DNA from: CAMCYM01 sp964405405
GTDB taxonomy: Bacteria > Bacteroidota > Bacteroidia > Flavobacteriales_D > Sanyastnellaceae
Length of the DNA: 64,000 nt
Assembly (NCBI GenBank): GCA_964405405.1
Contig: CAYONT010000002.1
Location: forward strand, 62,001 to 126,000
Reading direction: 5' to 3'
Positions within the stretch are counted from its first letter, which is position 1, and each line of letters begins with the position of its first letter. The translations under genes were made by a program, and so were the position numbers. The notes under the pieces are model-generated. The model had not been told where the DNA came from and searched no databases. It was given only the letters and a program-made list of their open reading frames with translations. Below, in pieces: positions 32,201-41,231 of this stretch.

Positions 32201-34159
32201 TCAGATTCCTCGGCGCAAAATTAAGGCCTGCACCACGACCGATAAGTCGATTGTCCAACGATAATCTCTTGCATAGGCCAAATCCATCCGCCGCACCATC
32301 CGCTCGTCTTGGCCAGCACCTCGGCTCAATACTGCCTTCCGGAGTGCCGGAAGATGCGCCCCAGAACCGGCATATCCCACCCACGTTGCTCGTCCCAGGA
32401 GCACTTCAACTGCGGCACGGCCCCATCCCCTGCGTCCTGACAACCTGAGCGGGAGCGCCCCGAGCAGAATCAAGCTGGCGGCCACCCCGTCGAAAAGACG
32501 TTTTTGACGGCGAACCGAGGGAACCTGGAGGGAACGCCTGAGGTCGGTCAGGGGGAACGCATCGGGCCCCCCCGAACCCATGAGGGGCTCGGTGTCGCTC
32601 CAAGCGATCCGGAAGTCCACCCCGGAGCCCGCGGCGGAGGCCATGGCATCGATGATGTCGGCCGCAGGAACATCCCGGCCACTCAAAACGACCTCGTGCA
32701 CCCGATGAACCCGGATGGCCTCCGCCAAGTCCGCCAGCCCCCCGACGACCTCGGGCCGTCCCTCCGACCGCTCCTCCCCTCCCTCCTTCGGCACCATGCC
32801 CGTAGGTCGGAGCGCCCAGGCCCGCTCCCCGCCGACGGCGAGCGCACCGGCATCCGAAGCCCGGACCATCTGGACCATCCGGTCCAGTTCGCCCCCCGTC
32901 CCGACATACAGCCGGCGGCGGGGCGCCTGACGCACCCAGCTCTTCGGGTGCAACCCCGTCCGCGTGAGCAGCACCGAAACCCCGGCAAACAAAGACCCCA
33001 GCAACAAAATCGCCCGCGAGAACCTCAGGTCCTCCGGAAGGAGGGCGTATCCAATGAGCAAAAAGGCGGTCGAGGCTGCCTGGGCGCGCAGGATTTGGCC
33101 TACACGCCACGGCCGCTCATATCCGCCCATCCAGGCGAGCACACCCACCCAAACCCCCGTGTACACTGCAAAAGCCCATGCCGCCAGGCGGGCATCATAA
33201 ACGATGCCTGTGCCCGCCGCGTAAATCTCCATGGCGAGCCGCCAGCCCCCCCAAAGCAACACGGCATCAGACACCATCACCCCCCAACGCGAAACCAGCC
33301 GAGAACCGATGGCCAATCCCGCCCGCGCGTAAATGGCCAATCGAATGGTCCAGGAAAGAAGCCATGCCTGGTTGCCCGCAAAATGCGTTTCCGCAAAAAT
33401 GAGCATGGCCCGATAGAACACAAGCACGTAATTCAAAGACCCCTTCTTCGTGCTCTCCCCTTTGTAATGAATAATGGATGTTCCCGTGAAATAGTGGTTC
33501 TCCCAGCCGCCTTGGATCAGCCGCCACGACAGGTCGATGTCCTCGCCGTACATAAAATAGGTTTCATCCAACAGCCCCACCTCCTCCAGGGCTTCCCGAC
33601 GCAGCCACATGAACGCCCCACTGAGGATTTCCACCGGAGCGGTTTGGGCCCGATCGATGTGGCCCATGTAGTAGCGGTTGAAGCGCTGCGTCCTAGGGGC
33701 CAAACGATACAAACCCGTGATTTTACAGAGCGCGGCCCACGGCGTAGGCAGCCCCCGCTTGGATTCTGGAAGATACCTGCCCGAACCATCCACCATCGGC
33801 ACACCCAACCCCCCCAAACGCGGTTGGGCATCTGCGTATTGCAGAACGGCCACGAATCCGTCCTCCTTCACCACGGTATCCGGATTCAACAACAGCACCC
33901 ACCGCCCGGTGGTGGCCCGAATGGCCAAGTTGTTCGCCTTGGAAAAACCCAAATTCTCCGACAACGCCCACAGCTTAACATGCGCAAATCGACTGCGAAC
34001 TTGAGCACAAGAACCATCGACAGAGTGATTGTCCACCACGCATATCTCCACCCGGTAGCCGGCGCGTTCCGCTGCCTGGGCAGCACGCTCAGCCGACACC
34101 AAGCATTGGACCAGGAAGTGCTCCACATTGTAGTTCACCACCACGACGGTGAGGTCCAT
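32201..34159 (-). CDS. Bimodular membrane protein: GT2 glycosyltransferase fused to a degenerate polyprenyl-phosphate sugar-transferase-like domain
   Basis: A 652-residue fusion. Residues 1-250 are a GT2 rhamnosyltransferase-like domain (VVVVNYNVEHF, VVDNHSVDGS, LLLNPDTVV, YGEDIDLSWRL). About 250-400 hold several transmembrane helices. A Rossmann-like segment follows (LYVGTGGELDRMVQMV ... VHEVVLSGRDVPA). The last 100 residues start KRLFDGVAASLILLGALPL and include GRATWVGYAG and DLAYARDYRWTIDL, which match the two ends of WcaJ-type glycosylphosphotransferases. The catalytic centre between them (the FxRQxRxG and KPGxTG-like region) is missing, so sugar-phosphate transfer by this part is unlikely. 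Start: the ATG at 34159 is 7 bases after recR; an ATG at 34174 overlaps recR. Confidence 0.83.
   Translation of the reverse strand: MDLTVVVVNYNVEHFLVQCLVSAERAAQAAERAGYRVEICVVDNHSVDGSCAQVRSRFAHVKLWALSENLGFSKANNLAIRATTGRWVLLLNPDTVVKEDGFVAVLQYADAQPRLGGLGVPMVDGSGRYLPESKRGLPTPWAALCKITGLYRLAPRTQRFNRYYMGHIDRAQTAPVEILSGAFMWLRREALEEVGLLDETYFMYGEDIDLSWRLIQGGWENHYFTGTSIIHYKGESTKKGSLNYVLVFYRAMLIFAETHFAGNQAWLLSWTIRLAIYARAGLAIGSRLVSRWGVMVSDAVLLWGGWRLAMEIYAAGTGIVYDARLAAWAFAVYTGVWVGVLAWMGGYERPWRVGQILRAQAASTAFLLIGYALLPEDLRFSRAILLLGSLFAGVSVLLTRTGLHPKSWVRQAPRRRLYVGTGGELDRMVQMVRASDAGALAVGGERAWALRPTGMVPKEGGEERSEGRPEVVGGLADLAEAIRVHRVHEVVLSGRDVPAADIIDAMASAAGSGVDFRIAWSDTEPLMGSGGPDAFPLTDLRRSLQVPSVRRQKRLFDGVAASLILLGALPLRLSGRRGWGRAAVEVLLGRATWVGYAGSGAHLPALRKAVLSRGAGQDERMVRRMDLAYARDYRWTIDLSVVVQALILRRGI
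32216..32223 (-). promoter_or_regulatory. -7 element TAATTTTG of the E2 gene, inside the GT2 coding region
   Basis: Exact TAnnTTTG on the minus strand, 19 bases before the E2 ATG and within the final codons of the GT2 fusion gene. Confidence 0.6.
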
Positions 34160-34166
34160 TGCGGAT

Positions 34167-34775
34167 TCAACCATGGTAGGGCATGCGCGTTTTCAGCGAT
34201 TGGGCCAGGGTGGCCTCGTCGGCGTGTTGGAGGTCGTCACCGACCGCTACACCGCGCGAAATGGCCGTGATGCGCAGAGGCAAATCGCCCAGTTTCCGAT
34301 AGAGATAAAAGGCCGTGGTCTCCCCCTCCATGGTCGTGGGGAGCGCAAAGATGACCTCTGCCTCCGTCGGCGCGGACCGCATGCGGTCCACCAAATCTGC
34401 CACGTACAAATCAGCGGGGCCCACGCCATCCATGGGGCTGATGACGCCGCCCAGCACATGGTATGTTCCCCGGTAGGTTCGGAGGGACTCGATGGCCAGC
34501 AGATCCCGAACATCCTCCACCACACAAACTTGATGCGCATCCCGGGAGGGATCCTCGCAAATGACACAGAGCCCTCCCTCACACAAGTTGTGGCAGCGGC
34601 TGCATCCCCGAACCCCTTCGCGCATGGCCGTCAAGCTGCGCGCAAAGGCCTCCACGCGCTCGGCATCACGCCTCAGCAGGTGCAAGGCGAGCCGCAGCGC
34701 TGTCCTGCGTCCGATGCCCGGAAGGGAAGCAATCTGATCGACTGCCGCTTCCACCAACTTCGAGGGCAATTCCAT
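34167..34775 (-). CDS. recR: Recombination protein RecR
   Basis: A 202-residue RecR, part of RecFOR-type loading of RecA at gaps. It has the N-terminal helix-hairpin-helix (QIASLPGIGRRTALRLALHLL), a four-cysteine zinc finger (CSRCHNLCEGGLCVIC) and the Toprim domain (VCVVEDVRDLLAIE, then HVLGGVISPMDGVGP). The C-terminal Walker-like segment follows ISRGVAVGDDLQHAD. The ATG at 34775 matches the normal N-terminus, and TACATTCG lies 4 bases upstream. It is divergent from the SSS symporter gene and read ahead of the GT2 fusion. Confidence 0.96.
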   Translation of the reverse strand: MELPSKLVEAAVDQIASLPGIGRRTALRLALHLLRRDAERVEAFARSLTAMREGVRGCSRCHNLCEGGLCVICEDPSRDAHQVCVVEDVRDLLAIESLRTYRGTYHVLGGVISPMDGVGPADLYVADLVDRMRSAPTEAEVIFALPTTMEGETTAFYLYRKLGDLPLRITAISRGVAVGDDLQHADEATLAQSLKTRMPYHG

Positions 34776-34821
34776 GGCTGCGAATGTACCGCAGGAACGC
34801 GGCTTGTTGCATTTTTGCCCC

Positions 34822-36354
34822 ATGCATCCAACCACAGCGCTTTGGGTTTTTGTCGCCTATGCGTGCCTCCTCTTCTGCCTAGCCGCTTGGACCAACCGGA
34901 AAAAACAGGCACCGGATGCAGTAGCGCTGGACGATTCGGGAAACAGCCGGTTCTTTCTCGCGGGGCGGAACAACGCTTGGTACCTGGTCTCCTTCGGGAT
35001 GATTGGCGCCTCCTTGAGCGGTGTGACCTTCATGAGCATACCCGGATGGGTTCGGGACAGTTCTTGGTCCTACCTTCAGATGGTCTGGGGCTATCTCGGT
35101 GGTTACGCCTTCATCATGTGGGTGCTCATGCCACTCTACTACCGGTTGGGGTTGACCTCGATTTATGGCTACTTTCTGTTGCGATTCGGTCCCCGTGCAC
35201 ACAAGACCGGTGCATGGTTTTTCATCGTGAGCCGGTTGGTGGGCTCCAGCTTGCGTTTGTACCTGGTAGCCATGGTGTTGGACCTATTTGTGTTGCGTCC
35301 GATGGGCTGGGATCTCCGGGCAATTTTGGGAGAAACGACAGGCCAAACCCTGCACATCGCCATCCTCTCTTCGCTCATCCTGTTGGTCATTTATGCCTAC
35401 ACACGCCGCGGAGGTCTGGCGACCGTGGTGTGGACGGATGCGTTGCAGACGACGGCCATGTTGATCGCAGTAATCTGGGCCGGCCTGGCCATCTCGGATG
35501 CACTGGGATTTCAGGGTTGGGAAATGGTTCACCAGGTGGCATCCAGTCCCCTGAGCGATGTCTGGGTTTGGTCGGATTGGCGGGCACCCAACCACGCAGT
35601 GAAGCAAATGCTCGCCGGTGCGTTCATTGCCATTGCCATGACCGGCATGGACCAGGACATGATGCAGAAGAACTTGTCGTGTCGAAGTCTTCGGGAAGCC
35701 CAATGGAACATGGGGTCCTTCGCCATGATTCTGGTCGGAGTCAATGTGCTGTTCTTGGGAATGGGCACCTTGCTTTGGACCTACGCTGAAGTCACGGGGT
35801 TGTCCGTTGCACGGGGGGATGCCCTCTTCCCCACGGTGGCCCTGGAGGGAACGCTGGGCATGGGAATCGGCTTCGTCTTTCTGATCGGACTCATGGCTGC
35901 GGCATTCAGTTCGGCGGACAGCGCCCTGACGGCTTTGACCACCTCCGCCTGCGTCGACTTGTTGGATACCGAGCACATGCCGGAATCGCAGGCGGTTCGC
36001 ATTCGCAAACGGATGCACATTCTTTTCAGCCTGCTCACCTTGGGGGTCATGACGGTCTTCGGCGCCCTCTCGGATGCGCGGGTCGTGAGCGCCATTTTTG
36101 AGGTCGCCGGCTACACGTATGGTCCCATTTTGGGTCTGTTCTTCTTCGGACTCTTCACCCGGCGGGCTGCCCGGGACCGGGCCATTCCGATGCTTGCCTT
36201 GCTCGCTCCGGTGGCGTGTTACGCGCTGCAGTGGGCGGCCCGGGAGTGGGCGGGGTTCAGCCTGGGATTCGCGTTGTTGCCCTTCAACGGTGGGCTCATG
36301 TTTCTGGGACTCTGGGCATTGTCAAGACCAAATCCCTCCCAACCGGTGCACTGA
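34822..36354 (+). CDS. Sodium:solute symporter (SSS) family transporter
   Basis: A 510-residue inner-membrane transporter with about 13 hydrophobic segments, LeuT-like fold. FFLAGRNNAWYLVSFGMIGASLSGVTFMSIPGW is the SSS N-terminal signature (unwound helix with the sodium site). Also seen are YTRRGGLATVVWTDALQ and MAAAFSSADSALTALTTS, whose SS pair forms the second sodium site. The substrate could be a sugar, proline, pantothenate, urea or another solute; nothing nearby decides. The start at 34822 follows CATTTTTG by 4 bases, one base off the -7 consensus; an in-frame ATG at 34774 overlaps recR and adds non-membrane residues. Confidence 0.9.
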   Translation: MHPTTALWVFVAYACLLFCLAAWTNRKKQAPDAVALDDSGNSRFFLAGRNNAWYLVSFGMIGASLSGVTFMSIPGWVRDSSWSYLQMVWGYLGGYAFIMWVLMPLYYRLGLTSIYGYFLLRFGPRAHKTGAWFFIVSRLVGSSLRLYLVAMVLDLFVLRPMGWDLRAILGETTGQTLHIAILSSLILLVIYAYTRRGGLATVVWTDALQTTAMLIAVIWAGLAISDALGFQGWEMVHQVASSPLSDVWVWSDWRAPNHAVKQMLAGAFIAIAMTGMDQDMMQKNLSCRSLREAQWNMGSFAMILVGVNVLFLGMGTLLWTYAEVTGLSVARGDALFPTVALEGTLGMGIGFVFLIGLMAAAFSSADSALTALTTSACVDLLDTEHMPESQAVRIRKRMHILFSLLTLGVMTVFGALSDARVVSAIFEVAGYTYGPILGLFFFGLFTRRAARDRAIPMLALLAPVACYALQWAAREWAGFSLGFALLPFNGGLMFLGLWALSRPNPSQPVH

Positions 36355-36372
36355 ATGCACAAGGTGGGAACT

Positions 36373-36380
36373 TACCTTTG
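36373..36380 (+). promoter_or_regulatory. -7 element TACCTTTG of the aspC-hldE-trkH region
   Basis: Exact TAnnTTTG, 17 bases before the ATG at 36398 in the 43-base gap after the symporter gene. Confidence 0.75.
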
Positions 36381-36397
36381 TGCATCACAATATCCGC

Positions 36398-37594
36398 ATG
36401 GTCCCTAGAACCTCTGCCCTGCTCAATCGCCTCACAGAATCAGCGACCCTGGCCATGGCCCGGAAGGCGGCTGAACTCAAGGCGGCCGGTTTGGATGTCA
36501 TTTCCCTCAGCCTGGGAGAGCCTGACTTTGATACGCCCGAACCCATCAAAGCCGCTGGAATCCGGGGCATCGAACAGAATTTCTCCCACTACACCCCAGT
36601 GCCCGGATTGCTTTCCCTCCGGGAGGCCATTGCACAAAAACTGAAGCGCGACAATGGTTTGGCCTATCAGCCCAGCCAGATTGTGGTCTCGAACGGAGCC
36701 AAACAATCGATCACGAACGCCGTGCTTGCGCTTGTCGATCCCGGGGACGAGGTGCTGATCCCGGCGCCTTACTGGGTCAGTTATGTGGACATGGTACAAC
36801 TCGCGGGGGGGACACCGGTCATCGTTCCGACCCGTGTGGAGGACGACTTCAAAGCCACGCCCGAACGCCTGGCCCAAGCCATCACACCGAAAACCCGGCT
36901 CCTCATCTATTCTTCGCCCTGCAATCCATCCGGATCCGTGTACACCCCCGAAGAGATTGCAGGCATTGCAGGGGTCCTGGCCCAGCACCCCCAAGTCATC
37001 GCCATCAGCGATGAGATCTACGAACTCATCCAATTCCAAGGGCGGTCCCCCAGTCTGGCCAGCCACGTGGAAATCGCCGATCGGGTGATCACGGTCAATG
37101 GGGTCAGCAAAGGCTTCGCCATGACGGGCTGGAGGCTGGGATATCTCGCTGCTCCCCAATGGATTGCGGATGCTTGCAGCAAAATTCAAGGCCAAATCAC
37201 TTCCGCCCCGTGTTCCATCGCACAGGTCGCAGCTGAGGCCGCTGTTTCCGCGGATCCGTCCATTGCGGATGAAATGCGCAACGCTTTTCTCCGGCGGCGG
37301 GATTTGGTCCTGCAAAAAATGGAGGCCATCCCAGGCTGGAAGTCGCACAAGCCCACCGGTGCGTTCTATTTGTTCCCGGATGTCTCGGGCTGGCTGGGCA
37401 AGTCCTATGAGGGAACCATCTTGGAAAACGGCGACGATGTGGCGCTGTTCTTGCTCTCTGCAGCCCGGGTGGCCGTGGTCGGTGGCCCCGCATTTGGTTC
37501 CCCTGAGTGCATCCGCATCTCATACGCCGCCTCGGACGCAGTATTGGAGGAGGCCATGAACAGGATCGCTGAAGCGTCTAAGCTTTTGAACTGA
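36398..37594 (+). CDS. aspC: Aspartate aminotransferase (class I, AspC-like)
   Basis: A fold-type I aminotransferase of 398 residues, subfamily I-gamma. It has SLSLGEPDFDTPEPIK at the N-terminus, NGAKQSITNAVLAL, PAPYWVSYVDM, YSSPCNPSGSVYT, AISDEIYELI and the PLP lysine in NGVSKGFAMTGWRLGYLA. The C-terminal arginine that binds the carboxylate lies in CIRISYA. Expected reaction: aspartate plus 2-oxoglutarate to oxaloacetate plus glutamate; some relatives also accept prephenate. The frame stays open upstream to 36098, but that stretch is the end of the symporter gene; the -7 element at 36373 fixes the start at 36398. Confidence 0.94.
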   Translation: MVPRTSALLNRLTESATLAMARKAAELKAAGLDVISLSLGEPDFDTPEPIKAAGIRGIEQNFSHYTPVPGLLSLREAIAQKLKRDNGLAYQPSQIVVSNGAKQSITNAVLALVDPGDEVLIPAPYWVSYVDMVQLAGGTPVIVPTRVEDDFKATPERLAQAITPKTRLLIYSSPCNPSGSVYTPEEIAGIAGVLAQHPQVIAISDEIYELIQFQGRSPSLASHVEIADRVITVNGVSKGFAMTGWRLGYLAAPQWIADACSKIQGQITSAPCSIAQVAAEAAVSADPSIADEMRNAFLRRRDLVLQKMEAIPGWKSHKPTGAFYLFPDVSGWLGKSYEGTILENGDDVALFLLSAARVAVVGGPAFGSPECIRISYAASDAVLEEAMNRIAEASKLLN

Positions 37595-37597
37595 GCC

Positions 37598-38635
37598 ATG
37601 TCCGCAGAACCGAAAGGACACCAAGCGGCTTGGGAGGCCCTCGGGCGCATCCGTTCATTGCGGGTTTTGGTCATCGGGGATGCGATGGTGGACGCCTACC
37701 AAATTGGGGATGTACAACGGATTTCCCCGGAAGCGCCTGTGCCCATTTTGCAAGTGCGGGAGAAGCACAGCCGACTTGGCGGAGCGGCGAATGTGGTCAA
37801 AAACCTGGTGGAATTGGGGGCGTCGGTTTCGTTTTGCTCGGTAATAGGATCTGACGCAGCGGGGAAGTTTCTGTTGGACGAGCTGGATGCAATGGGGGTC
37901 AACTGTGATGCGGTTTCCATCGACCCCGAGCGTCCCACCACGGTCAAGACCCGCCTCATGTCCCAGGGACAACAGCTGATGCGGATCGATGAGGAAATCA
38001 GCGACCCCTTGCCATCCTCATCGCTCGAAATATTGTCAGACAAGTGCCATCAGGCCATTCTGAATCAATCCATTGACGTCATCATATTCGAAGACTACGA
38101 CAAGGGAACCATTCAACCCTTACTCATTGAGCGGGTCCGCAATTGGGCAGAGGAAAATCGCATTCCCATCGCGGTAGATCCCAAGTTCCGAAACTTCCGA
38201 GCCTACCAAGGAATGGGATTGTTCAAACCCAACTTGAAAGAACTCGAGGAGGGACTGGGCGTGCGCATTGACCGCAATGATGATGAGGCGATTCGAAAGG
38301 CCGTTGAGGCGATCATGGAAGGCTGGCAACCCCAATGTGCCCTCATCACGCTGTCAGAACGGGGGGTCTGGGTTCATGCACCCCGTGCGGGCATCGAACA
38401 CCGCCGAATCCCCGCCCACCCGCGCGAGATCGTCGATGTTTCGGGGGCAGGAGACGCAGTGATCGCTGTGGCCTCCGTGCTGTGGGCGCTGGGGGTACCG
38501 CTGGACGAAACCGCTTCCGTGGCGAACCTAGCCGGAGGCCTGGTCTGCGAGAAAGTAGGTGTGGTGCCTATTCAAAAGGAAGAACTCATGGCCGAGCTCG
38601 CCTCTACCGGTCTACAATCTGCCCCTTCACACTGA
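37598..38635 (+). CDS. PfkB-family carbohydrate kinase, HldE/RfaE1 type
   Basis: A 345-residue ribokinase-fold kinase. VLVIGDAMVDAYQIGDVQRISPEAPVPIL is the signature of the D-glycero-D-manno-heptose-7-phosphate kinase (RfaE domain I). RLGGAANVVKNLVELGA and the anion-hole/catalytic motif DVSGAGDAVIAV are present. The nucleotidyltransferase half of bifunctional HldE is absent, so this is the kinase alone; a separate hldC-like gene would be needed for ADP-heptose. Role: LPS heptose precursor synthesis, or phosphorylation of a related sugar. It starts 3 bases after aspC and precedes trkH by 7, so one operon is likely. Confidence 0.88.
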   Translation: MSAEPKGHQAAWEALGRIRSLRVLVIGDAMVDAYQIGDVQRISPEAPVPILQVREKHSRLGGAANVVKNLVELGASVSFCSVIGSDAAGKFLLDELDAMGVNCDAVSIDPERPTTVKTRLMSQGQQLMRIDEEISDPLPSSSLEILSDKCHQAILNQSIDVIIFEDYDKGTIQPLLIERVRNWAEENRIPIAVDPKFRNFRAYQGMGLFKPNLKELEEGLGVRIDRNDDEAIRKAVEAIMEGWQPQCALITLSERGVWVHAPRAGIEHRRIPAHPREIVDVSGAGDAVIAVASVLWALGVPLDETASVANLAGGLVCEKVGVVPIQKEELMAELASTGLQSAPSH

Positions 38636-38642
38636 CTGCAGG

Positions 38643-40466
38643 ATGGGACTCAGGGAATTTCGGGAAAGGGTCAACATAGGACTATATGGCCACAAGCCCA
38701 GGGTTTTGTCGGCGCTGCGTTGGAGCAACCTACTGGTTTCTACCGCCGCCTTGGGGTTGCTCATTGCTTACTATGGTTGGCCCAACGACAGCAAAACCGC
38801 TGAGTGGATTTTGCGGGGTGTCACCTGGAGCTTTGGATTTTACGTTTTTCAGTACTTCGTCAAGGTCGTCTATGAATTTCATCCATGGACCTTCATCCGT
38901 TCGACCTGGTTGGAAGCCCTGCTCATGCTGGTGCTGGTGGTGGAAGGTGCGAGCGACTTGCTCACCGGGGAACTGCTGCTAGAAAGGCTCATCCGGCAAC
39001 AGGGCTTGCCCGTGGCAAAGGACCTCTACACCCTGTTCATCCAGGGATACTTCTTTGTCGTTGTGGTGACCGAGGTGTTGCGTTCAAGCCAAATCCTACC
39101 GCGCTTTCGCATCCATCCAGCCACGGTTTTTGTCATCAGTTTTTTGCTGCTCATCGTATGCGGAACAGGCCTCTTGATGATGCCGGAAATGACGGTGGAC
39201 AAGCTGGGTTCGCCCTTTCTCGACGCACTGTTTACGGCAACCAGCGCATCTTGTGTGACCGGGTTGATGACCATTGATACTCCGCTTTTCACCGAGAAGG
39301 GGCACTGGGTTATCTTGTTTTTGATGCAGTTTGGAGGACTGAATTTGATCGCCTTTGGGGTATTCTTGTCCTTGGTGTCCAAGTTGGGCGTGGGGGTCCG
39401 GCACGATGAAGTCATCCAAGATTTCATGACGGCAGACAACCTGCAATCCAGCCGGGGTCTGTTGGCTAAGGTGATGTTCTGGATCTTCCTCATCGAAGGG
39501 CTCGGCACATTGGGCTTGTATCTGACTTGGAGCAATCAGGTTCCCTTTGTCAGCGAATGGAACCGGTTTTTTGCCTCCTTGTTCCATGCCGTTGCGGCCT
39601 TCAACAATGGTGGAATATCACTGTTTCCCGGTGGGTTCATGGCCTCAGGTGCAGCACAGAGTTATGCCGTCCAATGGGTCATGTTTTCGCTCATTTTCGC
39701 CGGTTCCCTGGGCATCCTGGCCATGTTTGATTTGTTCGATCCCGCGAGGCTTCGGGATCGAATGAAACACCCTTGGAAGCAGATCGGGTTTGCAACCAAA
39801 ATCGCACTTTACTTTTCGCTGGGTTTGGTTTTGTTGGGTGCCCTTGCCCACCTGTTGTTGGAACAAGACCACACCCAACGGGGCATGGACTGGACTGAAC
39901 GAATCACGACGGCGTTTTTCATGAGCATCAACCGAACCGCAGGGTTCAGCACCATCGACTTTGCCATGGCCAGCGCCCCAATGGTCCTGATCACCATCTT
40001 TTTGATGTTTGTTGGATCCTCCTCCAGTTCAACCGGTGGAGGCATCAAGACTTCTACCCTGGCGGTGGTGTTGGCCGACCTTTGGAGGACCATCAAAGGA
40101 TTTGACCACGTCAGACTCTTCCAACGCACCATACCCGAAATCATCCGCTCCAGGGCCTACAGCGTGTTGTTATTCTTCCTGGGATGGAACATGATCACCG
40201 TCTTTGTGTTAAGTGTTTCAGAGTCTGAAATTTTGGCTACCCCAGGACGGGGAGTCATCGATCTGATGTTTGAAAGTGTCAGCGCCATGAGCACCGTAGG
40301 CTTGAGTACCGGCATCACTGCAGCTTTGAGTCCTGTGGGCAAGGTCGCCATCATTTTGAGCATGTTCATCGGAAGGGTCGGCGCACTAACGGTAATTCTC
40401 GCTATTGGAGGCAAAGTCACCCAATCCCACATCAAATATCCTGAAGCACAGACCATGATCGGTTGA
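38643..40466 (+). CDS. TrkH/KtrB-family potassium uptake channel subunit
   Basis: A 607-residue membrane protein. After an N-terminal extension with about four additional helices (to about residue 150), the M1-P-M2 repeats carry four filter loops: TSASCVTGL, AFNNGGISLF, NRTAGFSTID and SAMSTVGLSTG. These glycine-centred loops define TrkH/Ktr potassium transporters. No TrkA/KtrA gating subunit lies next to it. The extra N-terminal helices resemble voltage-sensor-like extensions known in some TrkH-annotated Bacteroidota proteins, though this is inference. The ATG at 38643 lies 7 bases after the kinase stop. Confidence 0.92.
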   Translation: MGLREFRERVNIGLYGHKPRVLSALRWSNLLVSTAALGLLIAYYGWPNDSKTAEWILRGVTWSFGFYVFQYFVKVVYEFHPWTFIRSTWLEALLMLVLVVEGASDLLTGELLLERLIRQQGLPVAKDLYTLFIQGYFFVVVVTEVLRSSQILPRFRIHPATVFVISFLLLIVCGTGLLMMPEMTVDKLGSPFLDALFTATSASCVTGLMTIDTPLFTEKGHWVILFLMQFGGLNLIAFGVFLSLVSKLGVGVRHDEVIQDFMTADNLQSSRGLLAKVMFWIFLIEGLGTLGLYLTWSNQVPFVSEWNRFFASLFHAVAAFNNGGISLFPGGFMASGAAQSYAVQWVMFSLIFAGSLGILAMFDLFDPARLRDRMKHPWKQIGFATKIALYFSLGLVLLGALAHLLLEQDHTQRGMDWTERITTAFFMSINRTAGFSTIDFAMASAPMVLITIFLMFVGSSSSSTGGGIKTSTLAVVLADLWRTIKGFDHVRLFQRTIPEIIRSRAYSVLLFFLGWNMITVFVLSVSESEILATPGRGVIDLMFESVSAMSTVGLSTGITAALSPVGKVAIILSMFIGRVGALTVILAIGGKVTQSHIKYPEAQTMIG

Positions 40467-40481
40467 CGTGCGCCATCTACC

Positions 40482-41231
40482 ATGGGAACACCCCTCACCC
40501 CTTACGGCCCCGCAGCGGGAGGCACAAAGCGCGAACAAGTTTCACAGATGTTCGACCGCATTGCACCCCGATACGACTTCTTGAATCACCTCTTCTCTCT
40601 GGGAATCGATGTCGTTTGGCGGCGGAAAGCGGTGCGGTTGCTGCGTCAGGAACGACCCAAAAAGATTCTGGACATGGCCACCGGCACCGCCGATTTTGCG
40701 CTGGAAACCCGTCGCATGATGGGACCTGAAGTGCACATCACCGGGGTGGACATCAGCCCAGGCATGTTGGCAATCGGTCGGAAAAAGGTGCGCGATCGGA
40801 ATTGGAGCACGAGCATCGAATTGGTCGAAGGGGATTCCGTGTCCCTCCCCTATCCCGACGGCAGTTTTGATGCCTACACCGTAGCCTTCGGGGTGCGGAA
40901 TTTTGAAAACCTATCGGGCGGGTTGCTGGAAATGAAACGGGTATTGAAACCCGGGGGGGTGGGCGTCATTTTGGAGTTCTCCAAACCGAGACGATTTCCG
41001 ATGAAGCAGCTGTTTGGCCTATACTTCCGCTGGTTTATGCCCACGCTGGGCCGCTGGATTTCAAAGGATGCACAGGCCTATTCCTACCTCCCGGAGAGTG
41101 TTGCCATCTTTCCGGAAGGCCAAGCCTTTGTGGACATTCTCCAAGATGCAGGTTATGTTTCGATTCGAACCCTGTCCTTGACGGGGGGAATTGCGACGAT
41201 TTACCTCGCCCAAGTGCCTGCAGGGTCATGA
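40482..41231 (+). CDS. ubiE: Demethylmenaquinone methyltransferase (MenG/UbiE)
   Basis: A 249-residue SAM methyltransferase completing menaquinone synthesis (ring C-methylation of demethylmenaquinone); Bacteroidota generally lack ubiquinone. It shows FDRIAPRYDFLNHLFSLGID, motif I ILDMATGTADFAL, VDISPGMLAIGRKK, and FGVRNFENLSGGLLEMKRVLKPGG, the UbiE/COQ5 block. It begins 15 bases after trkH and overlaps aroA by ATGA. In several Flavobacteriales, as I recall, this gene neighbours porT; here aroA takes that place. Confidence 0.95.
   Translation: MGTPLTPYGPAAGGTKREQVSQMFDRIAPRYDFLNHLFSLGIDVVWRRKAVRLLRQERPKKILDMATGTADFALETRRMMGPEVHITGVDISPGMLAIGRKKVRDRNWSTSIELVEGDSVSLPYPDGSFDAYTVAFGVRNFENLSGGLLEMKRVLKPGGVGVILEFSKPRRFPMKQLFGLYFRWFMPTLGRWISKDAQAYSYLPESVAIFPEGQAFVDILQDAGYVSIRTLSLTGGIATIYLAQVPAGS

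Noticed and set aside
32504..34270. A 588-codon open frame on the plus strand opposite the GT2 fusion gene.
   Set aside because: Its translation is rich in Pro, Arg and His with no domain or membrane pattern. It mirrors the codon structure of the real minus-strand gene, a known effect of high GC.
34149..35789. A 546-codon plus-strand frame running across recR and into the symporter gene.
   Set aside because: It crosses two well-supported genes in another frame or strand, has no recognisable domain, and its later part is a low-complexity shadow of the symporter.
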